A DNA stretch of 45,156 nucleotides. Origin: Bacteroidales bacterium. GTDB taxonomy: Bacteria > Bacteroidota > Bacteroidia > Bacteroidales > UBA4181. Position 1 is the first letter of the stretch. Every line of letters starts with the position of its first letter. The translations under genes were made by a program, and so were the position numbers. The notes below the pieces were generated by a model, which was not told the DNA's origin, ran no database searches, and saw only the letters and a list, made by a program, of their open reading frames with translations. Positions 35,199-44,442 of the stretch are shown one piece after another. Location of the stretch: the NCBI GenBank assembly GCA_031275285.1, contig JAISOY010000083.1, positions 1 through 45,156 on the forward strand, read 5' to 3'.

Positions 35199-35206
35199 TA
35201 ATTTTG
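35199..35206 (+). promoter_or_regulatory. purB -7 promoter element
   Basis: TAATTTTG fits TAnnTTTG, 23 bases before the purB start. The -33 element is weak (TTTTCG near 35172). Confidence 0.5.
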
Positions 35207-35229
35207 CTTTTTATTTATTTAAAATACCA

Positions 35230-36573
35230 ATGGAATTAAATATCCTTTCCGCTATTTCTCCTGTTGATGGCCGTTACCGTAATAAAACGGTTCCTTTGGC
35301 AGACTATTATTCGGAATATGCTTTGATCCGTTACAGGATAAAAGTTGAAATCGAGTATTTTATTGCTTTGTGCGAAATACCATTACCCCAGTTACAGTCG
35401 TTCAATAAGTCGAAATATGACGCTTTAAGGAATATTTACCTGAACTATAACATAAGTGCTGCTGAACGGGTAAAATCCATTGAAGAAGAAACCAATCATG
35501 ATGTTAAAGCCGTTGAATACTATCTGAAAGAAGAGTTTCGTAAACTGGATATTGAATCATATAGTGAATTCATTCATTTCGGGCTAACTTCTCAGGATAT
35601 TAATAATACCGCCATACCTCTTTCCAATAAAGAAGCTATTGAACAGGTATACATTCCTTATTTCCAGGATATCATGTTACGGCTTCGTAATTTTTCTGAT
35701 GCGTGGTCTTCAGTTCCGATGCTTGCACGTACTCATGGACAACCGGCCTCTCCAACCCGCTTGGGAAAAGAAGTCGCTGTTTTCATAGAAAGACTTGAAA
35801 CACAATTCGACCAGTTCTCCATGATTCCTTTTTCTGCTAAGTTTGGTGGAGCTACAGGTAATTTTAATGCACACCACGTGGCTTATCCTGAGATTGATTG
35901 GATAGCTTTTGCCAATAATTTTGTGAGTCGGTCATTAGGATTAAAGCGTAGTCAGAAAACCACTCAGATAGAGCATTATGACAATATTGCAGCACAATGT
36001 GATGCATTAAAAAGAATCAATAATATCCTGGTAGATTTATGCCGTGATGTTTGGACATATATATCACAGGATTATTTCAAGCAAAAAATAGTGAAAGCGG
36101 AAGTCGGTTCATCAGCTATGCCTCATAAAGTAAATCCGATTGACTTTGAAAATGCGGAAGGGAACTTGGGGATCGCCAATTCGTTGTTCGAACATCTTTC
36201 GAGTAAATTACCGGTTTCCCGGTTACAGCGGGATTTGACAGATTCGACAGTATTGCGGAATATCGGAGTTCCGGTAGCACATACCATCATTGCTTTTAGT
36301 TCTTTATTCAAGGGATTGGATAAATTGATCGTTAATTATGCTGCATTGGATGCAGATCTTACGCGCAATTGGATTGTTGTAAGTGAGGGAATCCAGACGA
36401 TATTGCGTCGCGAAGGCTTCCCTAAACCTTATGAAGCATTGAAAGAACTGACCCGTACAGGAGAAAGTGTTGATAAACAAAAATTAAATGATTTTATTGA
36501 TACACTGGATGTATCACCGGAGGTGAAGGAAGAGTTGAAACAAGTCACTCCGTTTAATTATACGGGAATTTAG
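35230..36573 (+). CDS. purB: Adenylosuccinate lyase
   Basis: This 447-residue protein belongs to the fumarase/aspartase superfamily: start LSAISPVDGRYRNKT, THGQPASPTRLGKE (about 170-183, with the acid His), and the signature SSAMPHKVNPIDFEN (about 295-309, mobile Ser loop). It splits adenylosuccinate to AMP and SAICAR to AICAR in purine synthesis. The length is like the E. coli PurB type. It has its own -7 element and is followed after 37 bases by thrS. Confidence 0.97.
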   Translation: MELNILSAISPVDGRYRNKTVPLADYYSEYALIRYRIKVEIEYFIALCEIPLPQLQSFNKSKYDALRNIYLNYNISAAERVKSIEEETNHDVKAVEYYLKEEFRKLDIESYSEFIHFGLTSQDINNTAIPLSNKEAIEQVYIPYFQDIMLRLRNFSDAWSSVPMLARTHGQPASPTRLGKEVAVFIERLETQFDQFSMIPFSAKFGGATGNFNAHHVAYPEIDWIAFANNFVSRSLGLKRSQKTTQIEHYDNIAAQCDALKRINNILVDLCRDVWTYISQDYFKQKIVKAEVGSSAMPHKVNPIDFENAEGNLGIANSLFEHLSSKLPVSRLQRDLTDSTVLRNIGVPVAHTIIAFSSLFKGLDKLIVNYAALDADLTRNWIVVSEGIQTILRREGFPKPYEALKELTRTGESVDKQKLNDFIDTLDVSPEVKEELKQVTPFNYTGI

Positions 36574-36596
36574 CCTGGAAAAATAGTATCTTTTTT

Positions 36597-36612
36597 ATAA
36601 AAAGCTTTTTAT
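36597..36612. repeat. 16-bp palindrome across the thrS start
   Basis: ATAAAAAGCTTTTTAT is a perfect palindrome whose last two bases are the A and T of the thrS ATG. It could fold in the mRNA and limit initiation, or be chance in an AT-rich gap. Confidence 0.4.
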
Positions 36613-38554
36613 GATAAAAATCACCTTTCCCGATGGGAATGTAAAGGAATACGAAAAAGGAATCACAGCGTTGGAGATTGCCCGGCAGATTAGCCGTAAA
36701 TTAGCTGAAGAAGTCTTGGCGGCAAGTGTAAACGGAGAAACATATGACCTTTGCCGTCCGATCAATGAAGATGCCTCACTAAAACTTTATAAATGGGATG
36801 ATCCGGAAGGAAAGCACGCATTCTGGCATTCTTCATCACATTTAATGGCTGAAGCGATCGAAGCCCTGTATCCGGGAACGAAATTCGGTATCGGACCAGC
36901 CATAGAAAACGGATTCTATTATGATGTCGATTTGGGAGAAGGGAAACAGCTTACAGATGCCGATTTACCGAAAATCGAACAAAAGATGATGGAGTTGGCC
37001 AGGGAAAAAACACCTTATCTTCGTCGTGATGTGTCGAAATCGGAAGCCATGGAGTATTTTTCTCAAAAAGGAGATGAATATAAAACCGAATTGATTTCCG
37101 ATTTGGCTGATGGGACCATTTCTTTTTACAGCCAGGGTGATTTTACAGATCTATGTCGTGGTCCTCACTTGCCGGACACTACGCCTATTAAAGCGATCAA
37201 ATTACTCAGTATTGCAGGTGCATATTGGCGTGGAGATGAAAAACGGAAACAGTTGACACGTGTGTATGGCATTACCTTTCCCAAACAAAAGATGCTTGAT
37301 GAGTACTTGCAAATGCTTGAAGAAGCAAAATTAAGGGATCACCGGAAATTAGGGAAAGAACTGGAACTATTTATGTTTTCACAAAGGGTAGGACAGGGGT
37401 TACCCATGTGGTTGCCTAAAGGGGCTAAATTACGTGAGCGGCTGGAAGATTTTCTCAAAAAAGTACAGAAAGAGTATGGGTATGAACAGGTAATTACCCC
37501 ACATATCGGCCAAAAGGAATTATATGTGACTTCGGGTCATTATGAAAAATATGGAAAAGATAGTTTTCAGCCTATCCACACGCCGCAGGAAGGTGAGGAA
37601 TTCCTTCTGAAACCGATGAACTGTCCACATCACTGTGAGATGTACAAGTTCAAGCCTCGTTCTTATAAAGACCTTCCGGTTCGTTATGCCGAATTCGGTA
37701 CAGTATATCGTTATGAACAAAGCGGCGAATTGCACGGATTAACGCGTGTTCGTGGTTTTACACAGGATGATGCACATATTTTTTGTCGTCCCGATCAGCT
37801 CAAAGAAGAATTTATCAAAGTCATAGAGATCATCTTTAGGATTTTTAAGGCTTTGGATTTTCAGGATTTTATAGCACAGGTTTCATTACGTGATCCTAAT
37901 AATAAAGAAAAATATATTGGGAGTGATGAAAACTGGGAAAAAGCTGAAAATGCCATTATTGAAGCTGCTGCAGAAAAGGGACTTAATACGGTTGTTGAGT
38001 TAGGAGAAGCTGCATTTTACGGGCCGAAGCTTGATTTTATGGTTCGTGATGCACTTGGGCGTAAATGGCAGTTAGGAACTATACAGGTAGATTATAATCT
38101 ACCTGAACGTTTCGATCTGGAATATACAGGTGCCGACAACCAAAAACACCGTCCGGTCATGATTCACAGGGCGCCTTTCGGTTCTATGGAAAGATTTGTT
38201 GCCGTTTTACTGGAACATACTGCCGGAAAGTTCCCGTTATGGCTCACTCCTGACCAGATAGTGGTCATGCCTATCAGTGAAAAATTTAATGATTATGCAA
38301 AAAAAGTTGTTGATTTTCTAAATAATTACGATATTCGCGCCTTAATTGATGATAGGAACGAAAAAATAGGTAAAAAAATACGTGATAATGAATTGAAACG
38401 TATTCCTTATTTGTTGATCGTTGGTGAAAAAGAAGAACAAAATCAAAGCGTTTCTGTCAGAAGACAAGGTGAAGGAGATAAAGGATCAATGTCTTTGAAT
38501 GAGTTTGCCGATTCAATACAAGAAGAAGTGAGTCGACAGATAAATTCGTTGTAA
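36611..38554 (+). CDS. thrS: Threonyl-tRNA synthetase
   Basis: This 647-residue protein has in order the TGS domain (1-60), the editing domain with HxxxH ([14 protein letters not shown], His about 77), the class II catalytic core with motif 2 and the zinc-site block [12 protein letters not shown], and the anticodon-binding domain (about 545-640). It charges tRNA-Thr with threonine and edits mischarged serine. It leads the conserved thrS-infC-rpmI-rplT order. A palindrome lies across its start codon. No insertion or deletion is seen. Confidence 0.98.
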   Translation: MIKITFPDGNVKEYEKGITALEIARQISRKLAEEVLAASVNGETYDLCRPINEDASLKLYKWDDPEGKHAFWHSSSHLMAEAIEALYPGTKFGIGPAIENGFYYDVDLGEGKQLTDADLPKIEQKMMELAREKTPYLRRDVSKSEAMEYFSQKGDEYKTELISDLADGTISFYSQGDFTDLCRGPHLPDTTPIKAIKLLSIAGAYWRGDEKRKQLTRVYGITFPKQKMLDEYLQMLEEAKLRDHRKLGKELELFMFSQRVGQGLPMWLPKGAKLRERLEDFLKKVQKEYGYEQVITPHIGQKELYVTSGHYEKYGKDSFQPIHTPQEGEEFLLKPMNCPHHCEMYKFKPRSYKDLPVRYAEFGTVYRYEQSGELHGLTRVRGFTQDDAHIFCRPDQLKEEFIKVIEIIFRIFKALDFQDFIAQVSLRDPNNKEKYIGSDENWEKAENAIIEAAAEKGLNTVVELGEAAFYGPKLDFMVRDALGRKWQLGTIQVDYNLPERFDLEYTGADNQKHRPVMIHRAPFGSMERFVAVLLEHTAGKFPLWLTPDQIVVMPISEKFNDYAKKVVDFLNNYDIRALIDDRNEKIGKKIRDNELKRIPYLLIVGEKEEQNQSVSVRRQGEGDKGSMSLNEFADSIQEEVSRQINSL

Positions 38555-38616
38555 TCATCATATAAATATTAATACATATTAAAAATAACTCAGTAATCAA
38601 TCCCTGCAAATCTTAG

Positions 38617-39171
38617 ATGGCATATCAACAAGCTAGACCGCAAAAATCATCAACTCCTGAGTTGAGAATCAATCGTGAAATACGGGCGAAAACAGTTCGT
38701 TTGGTAGGCGATAATATTGAAACCCCTAATCAAGTAGTTCCAATAACCGAAGCTTTAAGAATGGCGGAGGAATTGGAATTGGATTTAGTTGAGATTTCTC
38801 CTACGGCCGATCCTCCTGTTTGTAAAATAGTTGATTACCAGAAATATCTGTATCAACAGAAGAAAAAGCAAAAGGAAATTAAGGCCAAAACAGTCAAAGT
38901 CGTAATTAAGGAGATCCGCTTTGGTCCACATACGGATGATCATGATTATAATTTTAAATTGAAACATGCCATCAATTTTTTGGACGAAGGGGCAAAAGTA
39001 AAAGCATTTGTCTTCTTTAAAGGGCGTTCTATTATTTATAAAGAACAAGGGGAGATACTTTTATTGCGTTTTGCCCAGGATCTGGAGGAGCATGCTAAAG
39101 TCGACCAGTTACCCAAACTTGAAGGAAAAAGAATGATCATGTTTCTTTCTCCGAAACCCAAAAAGAAATAG
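38617..39171 (+). CDS. infC: Translation initiation factor IF-3
   Basis: This 184-residue protein shows the IF-3 order: N-terminal domain with [17 protein letters not shown], linker rich in Lys ([15 protein letters not shown]) and C-terminal domain ([32 protein letters not shown]). It binds the 30S subunit, checks the start codon and stops early subunit joining. An ordinary ATG is in place here, not the rare AUU used for autoregulation in E. coli, unless the real start lies further downstream or upstream. The order thrS-infC-rpmI-rplT is conserved. Confidence 0.97.
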   Translation: MAYQQARPQKSSTPELRINREIRAKTVRLVGDNIETPNQVVPITEALRMAEELELDLVEISPTADPPVCKIVDYQKYLYQQKKKQKEIKAKTVKVVIKEIRFGPHTDDHDYNFKLKHAINFLDEGAKVKAFVFFKGRSIIYKEQGEILLLRFAQDLEEHAKVDQLPKLEGKRMIMFLSPKPKKK

Positions 39172-39204
39172 CCAATATATAAACATACATTAAAGTAGGA
39201 AGTA

Positions 39205-39402
39205 ATGCCAAAAATGAAAACAAATTCCGGTGCTAAAAAGAGATTCCAGCTTACCGGAACAGGTAAAATTAAACGCAAACACGCTTTCAAAAGTCATATC
39301 CTGACTAAGAAAACGACCAAGCAAAAACGCAACCTCACACATATGACATTGGTTGCCAAGCCTGACGAGAACAATGTAAAATTGTTGCTTGGGCTTAAAT
39401 AA
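39205..39402 (+). CDS. rpmI: 50S ribosomal protein L35
   Basis: This basic 65-residue protein starts [20 protein letters not shown], the L35 signature, and continues with [20 protein letters not shown]. It lies 33 bases after infC and before rplT as usual. Confidence 0.97.
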   Translation: MPKMKTNSGAKKRFQLTGTGKIKRKHAFKSHILTKKTTKQKRNLTHMTLVAKPDENNVKLLLGLK

Positions 39403-39487
39403 TTTTTAAAATAATAGTAATAACCAAGAGTGAATTAGCTTCAAAGAGCCTGGATATAGGCCGCTAACCATTCGAAAAAAATGAATT

Positions 39488-39832
39488 ATGCCAAGATCAG
39501 TAAATTCAGTCGCCTCCAGGGCACGTCGTAAAAAACTTCTTAAACTCACACGGGGTAATTTTCTTGCCCGTAAAAACGTGTGGACTGTTGCAAAGAACAC
39601 ATGGGAAAAAGGTCAACAATATGCATACCGCGACCGTAGGAATAAAAAACGTAGTTTCCGTGCATTATGGATACAACGTATCAATGCCGCTGTAAGGCCT
39701 TTTGATATGTCATATTCGGAATTCATGGGAAAAGCAGGTAAAAAAGGAATTGCACTTAACCGTAAAGTGTTGGCCGACCTCGCTATGAATCATCCAAAGG
39801 CATTTGAAGCCGTTGTAAAAGCCGTAAAATAA
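39488..39832 (+). CDS. rplT: 50S ribosomal protein L20
   Basis: This 114-residue basic protein starts [20 protein letters not shown] and contains [20 protein letters not shown], both typical of L20, which binds 23S rRNA early in assembly. It is the last gene of the cluster. L20 controls this operon in some bacteria; I cannot show that here. A terminator follows about 50 bases after the stop. Confidence 0.97.
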   Translation: MPRSVNSVASRARRKKLLKLTRGNFLARKNVWTVAKNTWEKGQQYAYRDRRNKKRSFRALWIQRINAAVRPFDMSYSEFMGKAGKKGIALNRKVLADLAMNHPKAFEAVVKAVK

Positions 39833-39883
39833 ATTTATGATATATTGGCTGTTTTAAAATTAGTATCATATTAATGATATCAC

Positions 39884-39911
39884 AATAGCTTCCGTTTTGA
39901 CGGAAGCTATT
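39884..39911 (+). terminator. Terminator after rplT
   Basis: AATAGCTTCCGT (39884-39895) pairs exactly with ACGGAAGCTATT (39900-39911) around TTTG; a short T-rich tail follows. It lies between rplT and a convergent gene, so it may serve both. Confidence 0.8.
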
Positions 39912-39956
39912 TGCGTTTTAGAAGTCCTCAGTAGTGATTTTCGTTCACAACAAATA

Positions 39957-40511
39957 TTACTTCCATTTCCATTCAGGATTTGTATTTTGTTGAATAGTAT
40001 TCTTGGAAGAAATATGATCCAATGCCTTTTTTATATCTTCTATGTTTTGAACCCCTTCTTTAGGTATAATCAGTGCTTGTCCCGATGATATATGCAAAAA
40101 ATAATGGGTATTTATCTCATCTATTTCGCTAATTTGAGATAGATTGATCTTACTTTCTCCTGTTCTGTCACTTGTATATAAAAAATCTTCTCCAAAGGTG
40201 ACCGTAATTTTTTCCCCGAAATTATTCTTAAAAATATCTTCAATATATCTCTTATAATGCCGTTTATAATACCATCTGGAAAAATAATGATACGAAAAAC
40301 AGAATACAACCATAAGTATTAAATACGTAAGCGGAAGCGTGATGTTTTTGTATAATGCATATGACAATATTACTGCCATCATAAAGATAAAAATGATGTA
40401 AACATACCCTTTCCTTCTTGATGCTTTCACTCTTTTTGATTTCGATGCTGCATAGAGTTGATAGACCAGATAGTCATTTTCTTTGATGGTGTAGGATACC
40501 TCAATATTCAT
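39957..40511 (-). CDS. YcxB-like membrane protein
   Basis: This 184-residue protein has two predicted helices (about 37-55 and 60-78) between a short N-terminal segment and a soluble C-terminal part that fits the YcxB-like domain (GEDFLYTSDRTGESKINLSQI and IIPKEGVQNIEDI). The role of the family is unknown. Its start is 15 bases after the rlmD stop on the same strand, so it is probably co-transcribed. No catalytic motif is seen. Confidence 0.75.
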   Translation of the reverse strand: MNIEVSYTIKENDYLVYQLYAASKSKRVKASRRKGYVYIIFIFMMAVILSYALYKNITLPLTYLILMVVFCFSYHYFSRWYYKRHYKRYIEDIFKNNFGEKITVTFGEDFLYTSDRTGESKINLSQISEIDEINTHYFLHISSGQALIIPKEGVQNIEDIKKALDHISSKNTIQQNTNPEWKWK

Positions 40512-40526
40512 GATGCATTCTGGTTT

Positions 40527-41939
40527 TTAAATTTTTCTCTCTAGCATCACCACATTTTCTACATGATGGGTGTGTGGAAACATATCCACAGGTTGCACTG
40601 TTTTGATGTTATAATATTCCTGTATCAATGCCAGGTCACGTGCCTGGGAAGATGGATTACAGCTGACATATATTATTCTTTTCGGCATGGCAAACATCAG
40701 GGATTCTATAACTTTTCCATGTATGCCGGCACGGGGAGGGTCAAGAATCAGCACATCAGGCACACCGTGTTTTTGCACGAATTCGGTGGTAAATATATCC
40801 TTCATATCACCTGCAAAAAAGAACGTATTCTGGATTCCGTTAAGGGCTGAATTATATTTTGCATCTTCAATAGCCTCTTCTACATATTCAACACCTATCA
40901 CCTTTCGCGCATGTGCAGCTATAAAATTGGCAATTGTACCAGTACCGGTATATAGATCGTACACTGTTTCCTTTCCGGTAAGTTGTGCCAGATCACGGAC
41001 AATTTTATATAACTCATAAGCTTGTTTGGAGTTGGTTTGATAGAATGATTTGGGACCGACCTTAAACTTAAGGTGATCCATTTCTTCCATAATAAAAGGC
41101 TTCCCTTTATATAATTGTACTTCAAGATCGGCGAAACTATCATGGGGTTTAGGGTTGATCACATACATGAGCGAAGTGACTTCCGGAAAATGTTTCCAGA
41201 CATAATCCAGTAATTTTTCACGTTGCTCTATATCTTCGTAGTGGAAATTTATGATTACCATTACTTCACCGGTAGATGAAGTGCGAATGACCAATGTCCG
41301 TAAAAAGCCTTCGTGGTTACGTAAATCGAAAAAAGACATGCCTTCCTGTAATGCAAAATTACGGATAGCCAAACGGATAGCATTAGACGGATCCGGTTGA
41401 AGGTAACATTGTTCAATATCAAGGACTTTGTCAAACATACCCGGAATATGGAATCCTAATGCGTTTCGGTTAATTATTTCACTATCCGATTCAATTTCCT
41501 GGGCAGTTAACCAACGATTGGATGAGAATGTAAATTCCAGTTTGTTCCTGTAAAAAAAGTTTGGGTCAGCGGCTAAAACCGGATTTATTCCGGGTACATC
41601 CAACTTTCCTATACGGATCAAACAATCCGATACATTCTTATGTTTATAATGAAGTTGTTTCTCGTAATCAAAATCCTGCCATTTACAGCCTCCGCAAGTA
41701 TTAAAATCGGCACACCTTGGTTCTACCCGAAATTCAGAATAATTATTAATATGAACAACTACTCCTTCTACATACTTTTTTCGTTTTTTATGAACCCTGA
41801 CATTAACATTATCACCGGGAACAGCATGTGAAACAAACACGACCAGATCGTCTATCTTTCCAACCGCTTTCCCGTCATCGGCTATATCGTGAATTGGGAC
41901 ATTTTCTATAATTAGCTGTGTTTTATTTTTCTTGGACAT
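40527..41939 (-). CDS. rlmD: 23S rRNA (uracil-C5)-methyltransferase (RlmD/RumA type)
   Basis: This 470-residue protein has an N-terminal TRAM domain (about 1-60), an iron-sulfur cluster motif (CADFNTCGGC and a later Cys in IEQCYLQP) and a SAM-binding methyltransferase domain with DLYTGTGTIANF, DPPRAGI and the catalytic YVSCNPS. It methylates a uridine of 23S rRNA, U1939 in E. coli RlmD; the exact base could differ (RlmCD type). ATG at 41939 is preferred over TTG upstream. A TACTTTTG promoter element lies 41 bases ahead. Confidence 0.92.
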   Translation of the reverse strand: MSKKNKTQLIIENVPIHDIADDGKAVGKIDDLVVFVSHAVPGDNVNVRVHKKRKKYVEGVVVHINNYSEFRVEPRCADFNTCGGCKWQDFDYEKQLHYKHKNVSDCLIRIGKLDVPGINPVLAADPNFFYRNKLEFTFSSNRWLTAQEIESDSEIINRNALGFHIPGMFDKVLDIEQCYLQPDPSNAIRLAIRNFALQEGMSFFDLRNHEGFLRTLVIRTSSTGEVMVIINFHYEDIEQREKLLDYVWKHFPEVTSLMYVINPKPHDSFADLEVQLYKGKPFIMEEMDHLKFKVGPKSFYQTNSKQAYELYKIVRDLAQLTGKETVYDLYTGTGTIANFIAAHARKVIGVEYVEEAIEDAKYNSALNGIQNTFFFAGDMKDIFTTEFVQKHGVPDVLILDPPRAGIHGKVIESLMFAMPKRIIYVSCNPSSQARDLALIQEYYNIKTVQPVDMFPHTHHVENVVMLERKI

Positions 41940-41979
41940 AATCAATAACTTGATTTATTTCTTGTTACAAAAAAACGTG

Positions 41980-42011
41980 CAAAAGTAAATAAAATATTAA
42001 ATATGAGCAAT
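41980..42011 (-). promoter_or_regulatory. rlmD promoter
   Basis: Read on the minus strand, TACTTTTG (41980-41987) fits the -7 element and ATTG (42008-42011) a -33 element, with a 20-base spacer, 41 bases before the rlmD start. Confidence 0.55.
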
Positions 42012-42057
42012 TCGATATTGGATCATTACAGGATATATCCTTTTGTTAAATAAACGG

Positions 42058-42183
42058 TTATGGATGTAATCCATCCGGATCTTCACTATCGGCACTTTTA
42101 CCTGCCCTTTCAATAACTCTCACAAAAACGGATTCCCGGCTACAAGAATAGATTGCAGCAAGTGCATAAAATAGAATAGACAT
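42058..42183 (-). CDS. Possible small protein, 41 residues
   Basis: An ATG frame on the minus strand encodes a short hydrophobic start (MSILFYALAAIYSCS) and an acidic and basic tail ending DPDGLHP. It lies 46 bases after the PAP2-like gene in the same direction, and its stop precedes the rlmD promoter, so it fits a last gene of the rpoN transcript. No motif is recognised. It could be a membrane-anchored peptide or chance. Confidence 0.35.
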   Translation of the reverse strand: MSILFYALAAIYSCSRESVFVRVIERAGKSADSEDPDGLHP

Positions 42184-42229
42184 ATTAATTTTTATAAAAA
42201 TAACCCCTATAATAGATCCGGAACAGTAT

Positions 42230-42877
42230 TCAATACATGAAAAATGTTCCGAGTGTGATCACCAATCCCAATAAAGTTCCTGCATAATATTGCGCAGGAG
42301 TATGTGCGTTCAATTTAATCCTTGCATATCCGACAATTCCCACAACAATGATGGAACCTAACAGCATGGGTAACAATGATGGCGATAATAGTGTCAATGA
42401 TGCCAGCATTCCGGTTATTCCGCCGATTCCTACACCGTGTATACTGATTTTCCATTGTAAAGATATGATGGAGGTCAGGAAAACAGCGATAGCCGAAGCC
42501 AAAACAAATTTTTGAATCATATATGGTGTATGCATTGAATGTAGCACCCAGTAAGCTATAGAATAAAATAACGCGATAACAATAAGAGGAGCGATGCGTT
42601 CTTTCCGGTCGGAAATGTAGATATCACTGATCCAATGATGCATCCAGTAGAACAGAAGGAGTGCTACCGGTAAAGCCAATGTGCATAATCCAACCACAGT
42701 CAGTATCACCTGTTTGGCTTGCATAGGCAACATAGTGATATACATTCCTGAGAAAAACAGGATGAATAAAGTTCCTATCACAGGCATCAATAAAGGATGG
42801 AATATAACAGACAGTATATTGGGTAACGCCTGCTTATTCCTGAATATTGAATTTGATTGTTTGATGGAAATTTTCAC
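42230..42877 (-). CDS. PAP2-like membrane phosphatase homologue
   Basis: This 215-residue protein has about six predicted helices and shows weak PAP2 phosphatase motifs: DRKERIAPL (for KxxxxxxRP), SIHGVGIGG (for PSGH) and RIKLNAHTPAQYYAG (for SRxxxxxHxxxD). The last motif lacks the usual Asp. It probably belongs to a Bacteroidota branch of lipid-phosphate phosphatases; activity is uncertain. It starts 4 bases after the rpoN stop, an arrangement I recall from other Bacteroidales. Confidence 0.75.
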   Translation of the reverse strand: MKISIKQSNSIFRNKQALPNILSVIFHPLLMPVIGTLFILFFSGMYITMLPMQAKQVILTVVGLCTLALPVALLLFYWMHHWISDIYISDRKERIAPLIVIALFYSIAYWVLHSMHTPYMIQKFVLASAIAVFLTSIISLQWKISIHGVGIGGITGMLASLTLLSPSLLPMLLGSIIVVGIVGYARIKLNAHTPAQYYAGTLLGLVITLGTFFMY

Positions 42878-42881
42878 TATT

Positions 42882-44321
42882 TTACAACTGTTTTCTTAAA
42901 CGGGCAACCGGAATGTTTAACTGTTCCCTATATTTTGCCACTGTTCGCCGTGCTATCTGGTAACCCTTTTCCTGAAGAATTGCCGCTAATTCATCATCAG
43001 TGAGCGGTTTACGTTTTGATTCGTTTTCAACACATTCCTGCAGGATTTTCTTGATTTCACGGGTAGACACTTCTTCTCCCGAATCGGTTTGCAAACCTTC
43101 TGAAAAGAAAAATTTTAAAGGAAATATTCCAAAGGGGGTCTGTACATATTTACTGTTGGCCACCCTTGACACTGTAGATATATCAAATCCTGTAGTATCA
43201 GCAATGTCTTTTAATATCATTGGGTTAAGTAATGCTTCGTCGCCACCGCTCAAAAAGTAATTTCTTTGATAATCCACAATGGCTTCCATGGTATGCATTA
43301 ATGTATTTTGACGTTGTCTTATGGCTTCAATAAACCATTTTGCAGAATCCAGTTTCTGTTTCACAAAACTGACAGCATCCTTGGTTTGTTTGTCGGATTT
43401 ATTTTTGCTGTAGGAATCAAGCATATCGGTATATGTACGGCTAACACGTAATTCAGGGATATTACGCGAATTCAGAGATAACTGTAAAGTACCGTCCTTG
43501 TTTTCCAGTATAAAATCAGGAATAATGTGTTCAGCAACCCTGTCAGATTGAAAGGATCCTCCAGGTTTGGGATTCAATTTCAGGATTTCGGAAATGGCGT
43601 TTTTTAATTCATTTTCACTGACTCCTAAACGAGACATGATCTTGTCATAATGCTTTTTGGTAAATTCATCGAAATGTTGGATCAAGATCTTTTTAGCCAA
43701 TATAATATCCGGGCCTTCTTCCTTTTGTTGGAGCTGAAGCATCAGGCACTCCCGCAGGTCACGAGCCCCCACTCCCGGAGGATCAAATTCCTGGATTAAA
43801 TGTAATACTTTTTCTAATTCTTCCTCAGATGTCTCTATACCGAGAGAAAAAGCCAGGTCGTCAACAATAGCGCTGATATCACGTCGCAGGTAACCGTCAT
43901 CATCGATATTTCCAATCAGGTATTCTGCTAATGCCTTTTGCCGGCCATCTATGTTACGAAGACCCAATTGACTTTCCAACTGATCATGAAAGCTATTGCC
44001 GACAGAAAAGGGAATTTCGTTCTTTTGTTCTTCCTGGCTGAAATTTTTTGCGTTTAATTTATAAAGAGGAGTATCATCTGAACTAAGGTACTCATCTATG
44101 GATAAATCAGTATTATCACTATTGTCTTCCGCCTGCGAAGAGGCGTCGTCACTGTTGTCCTCCGTTTTTTCACGTCCTTCCTCCAAAGCCGGATTTTCCT
44201 CCAACTCTTCTTTTATGCGTTCCTCCAATTGCATGGTAGGTATCTCCAACAACTTGATCATCTGGATTTGCTGTGGAGATAACTTTTGAACCAGCTTTTG
44301 CTGTAGGCGTTGATTTAACAT
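42882..44321 (-). CDS. rpoN: RNA polymerase sigma-54 factor
   Basis: This 479-residue protein has region I rich in Gln at the N-terminus (MLNQRLQQKLVQKLSPQQIQ), an acidic region II, the core-binding and DNA-binding parts, and the RpoN box ARRTVAKYRE near the C-terminus, which reads the -24 promoter element. Sigma-54 needs activator ATPases to open promoters; no such activator is in the window. It lies between asnS and the PAP2-like gene on the same strand. The size is normal. Confidence 0.97.
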   Translation of the reverse strand: MLNQRLQQKLVQKLSPQQIQMIKLLEIPTMQLEERIKEELEENPALEEGREKTEDNSDDASSQAEDNSDNTDLSIDEYLSSDDTPLYKLNAKNFSQEEQKNEIPFSVGNSFHDQLESQLGLRNIDGRQKALAEYLIGNIDDDGYLRRDISAIVDDLAFSLGIETSEEELEKVLHLIQEFDPPGVGARDLRECLMLQLQQKEEGPDIILAKKILIQHFDEFTKKHYDKIMSRLGVSENELKNAISEILKLNPKPGGSFQSDRVAEHIIPDFILENKDGTLQLSLNSRNIPELRVSRTYTDMLDSYSKNKSDKQTKDAVSFVKQKLDSAKWFIEAIRQRQNTLMHTMEAIVDYQRNYFLSGGDEALLNPMILKDIADTTGFDISTVSRVANSKYVQTPFGIFPLKFFFSEGLQTDSGEEVSTREIKKILQECVENESKRKPLTDDELAAILQEKGYQIARRTVAKYREQLNIPVARLRKQL

Positions 44322-44442
44322 GAAAACATTTTTTGTTTACTGAAAAAACTATCCGATAAATTTTGCATTATAAAGATACAAAATTTTTATTGTATTTTCA
44401 ATCTATTAAAATAAATTTTGAACAATAAAATGGTTTTTGAGA

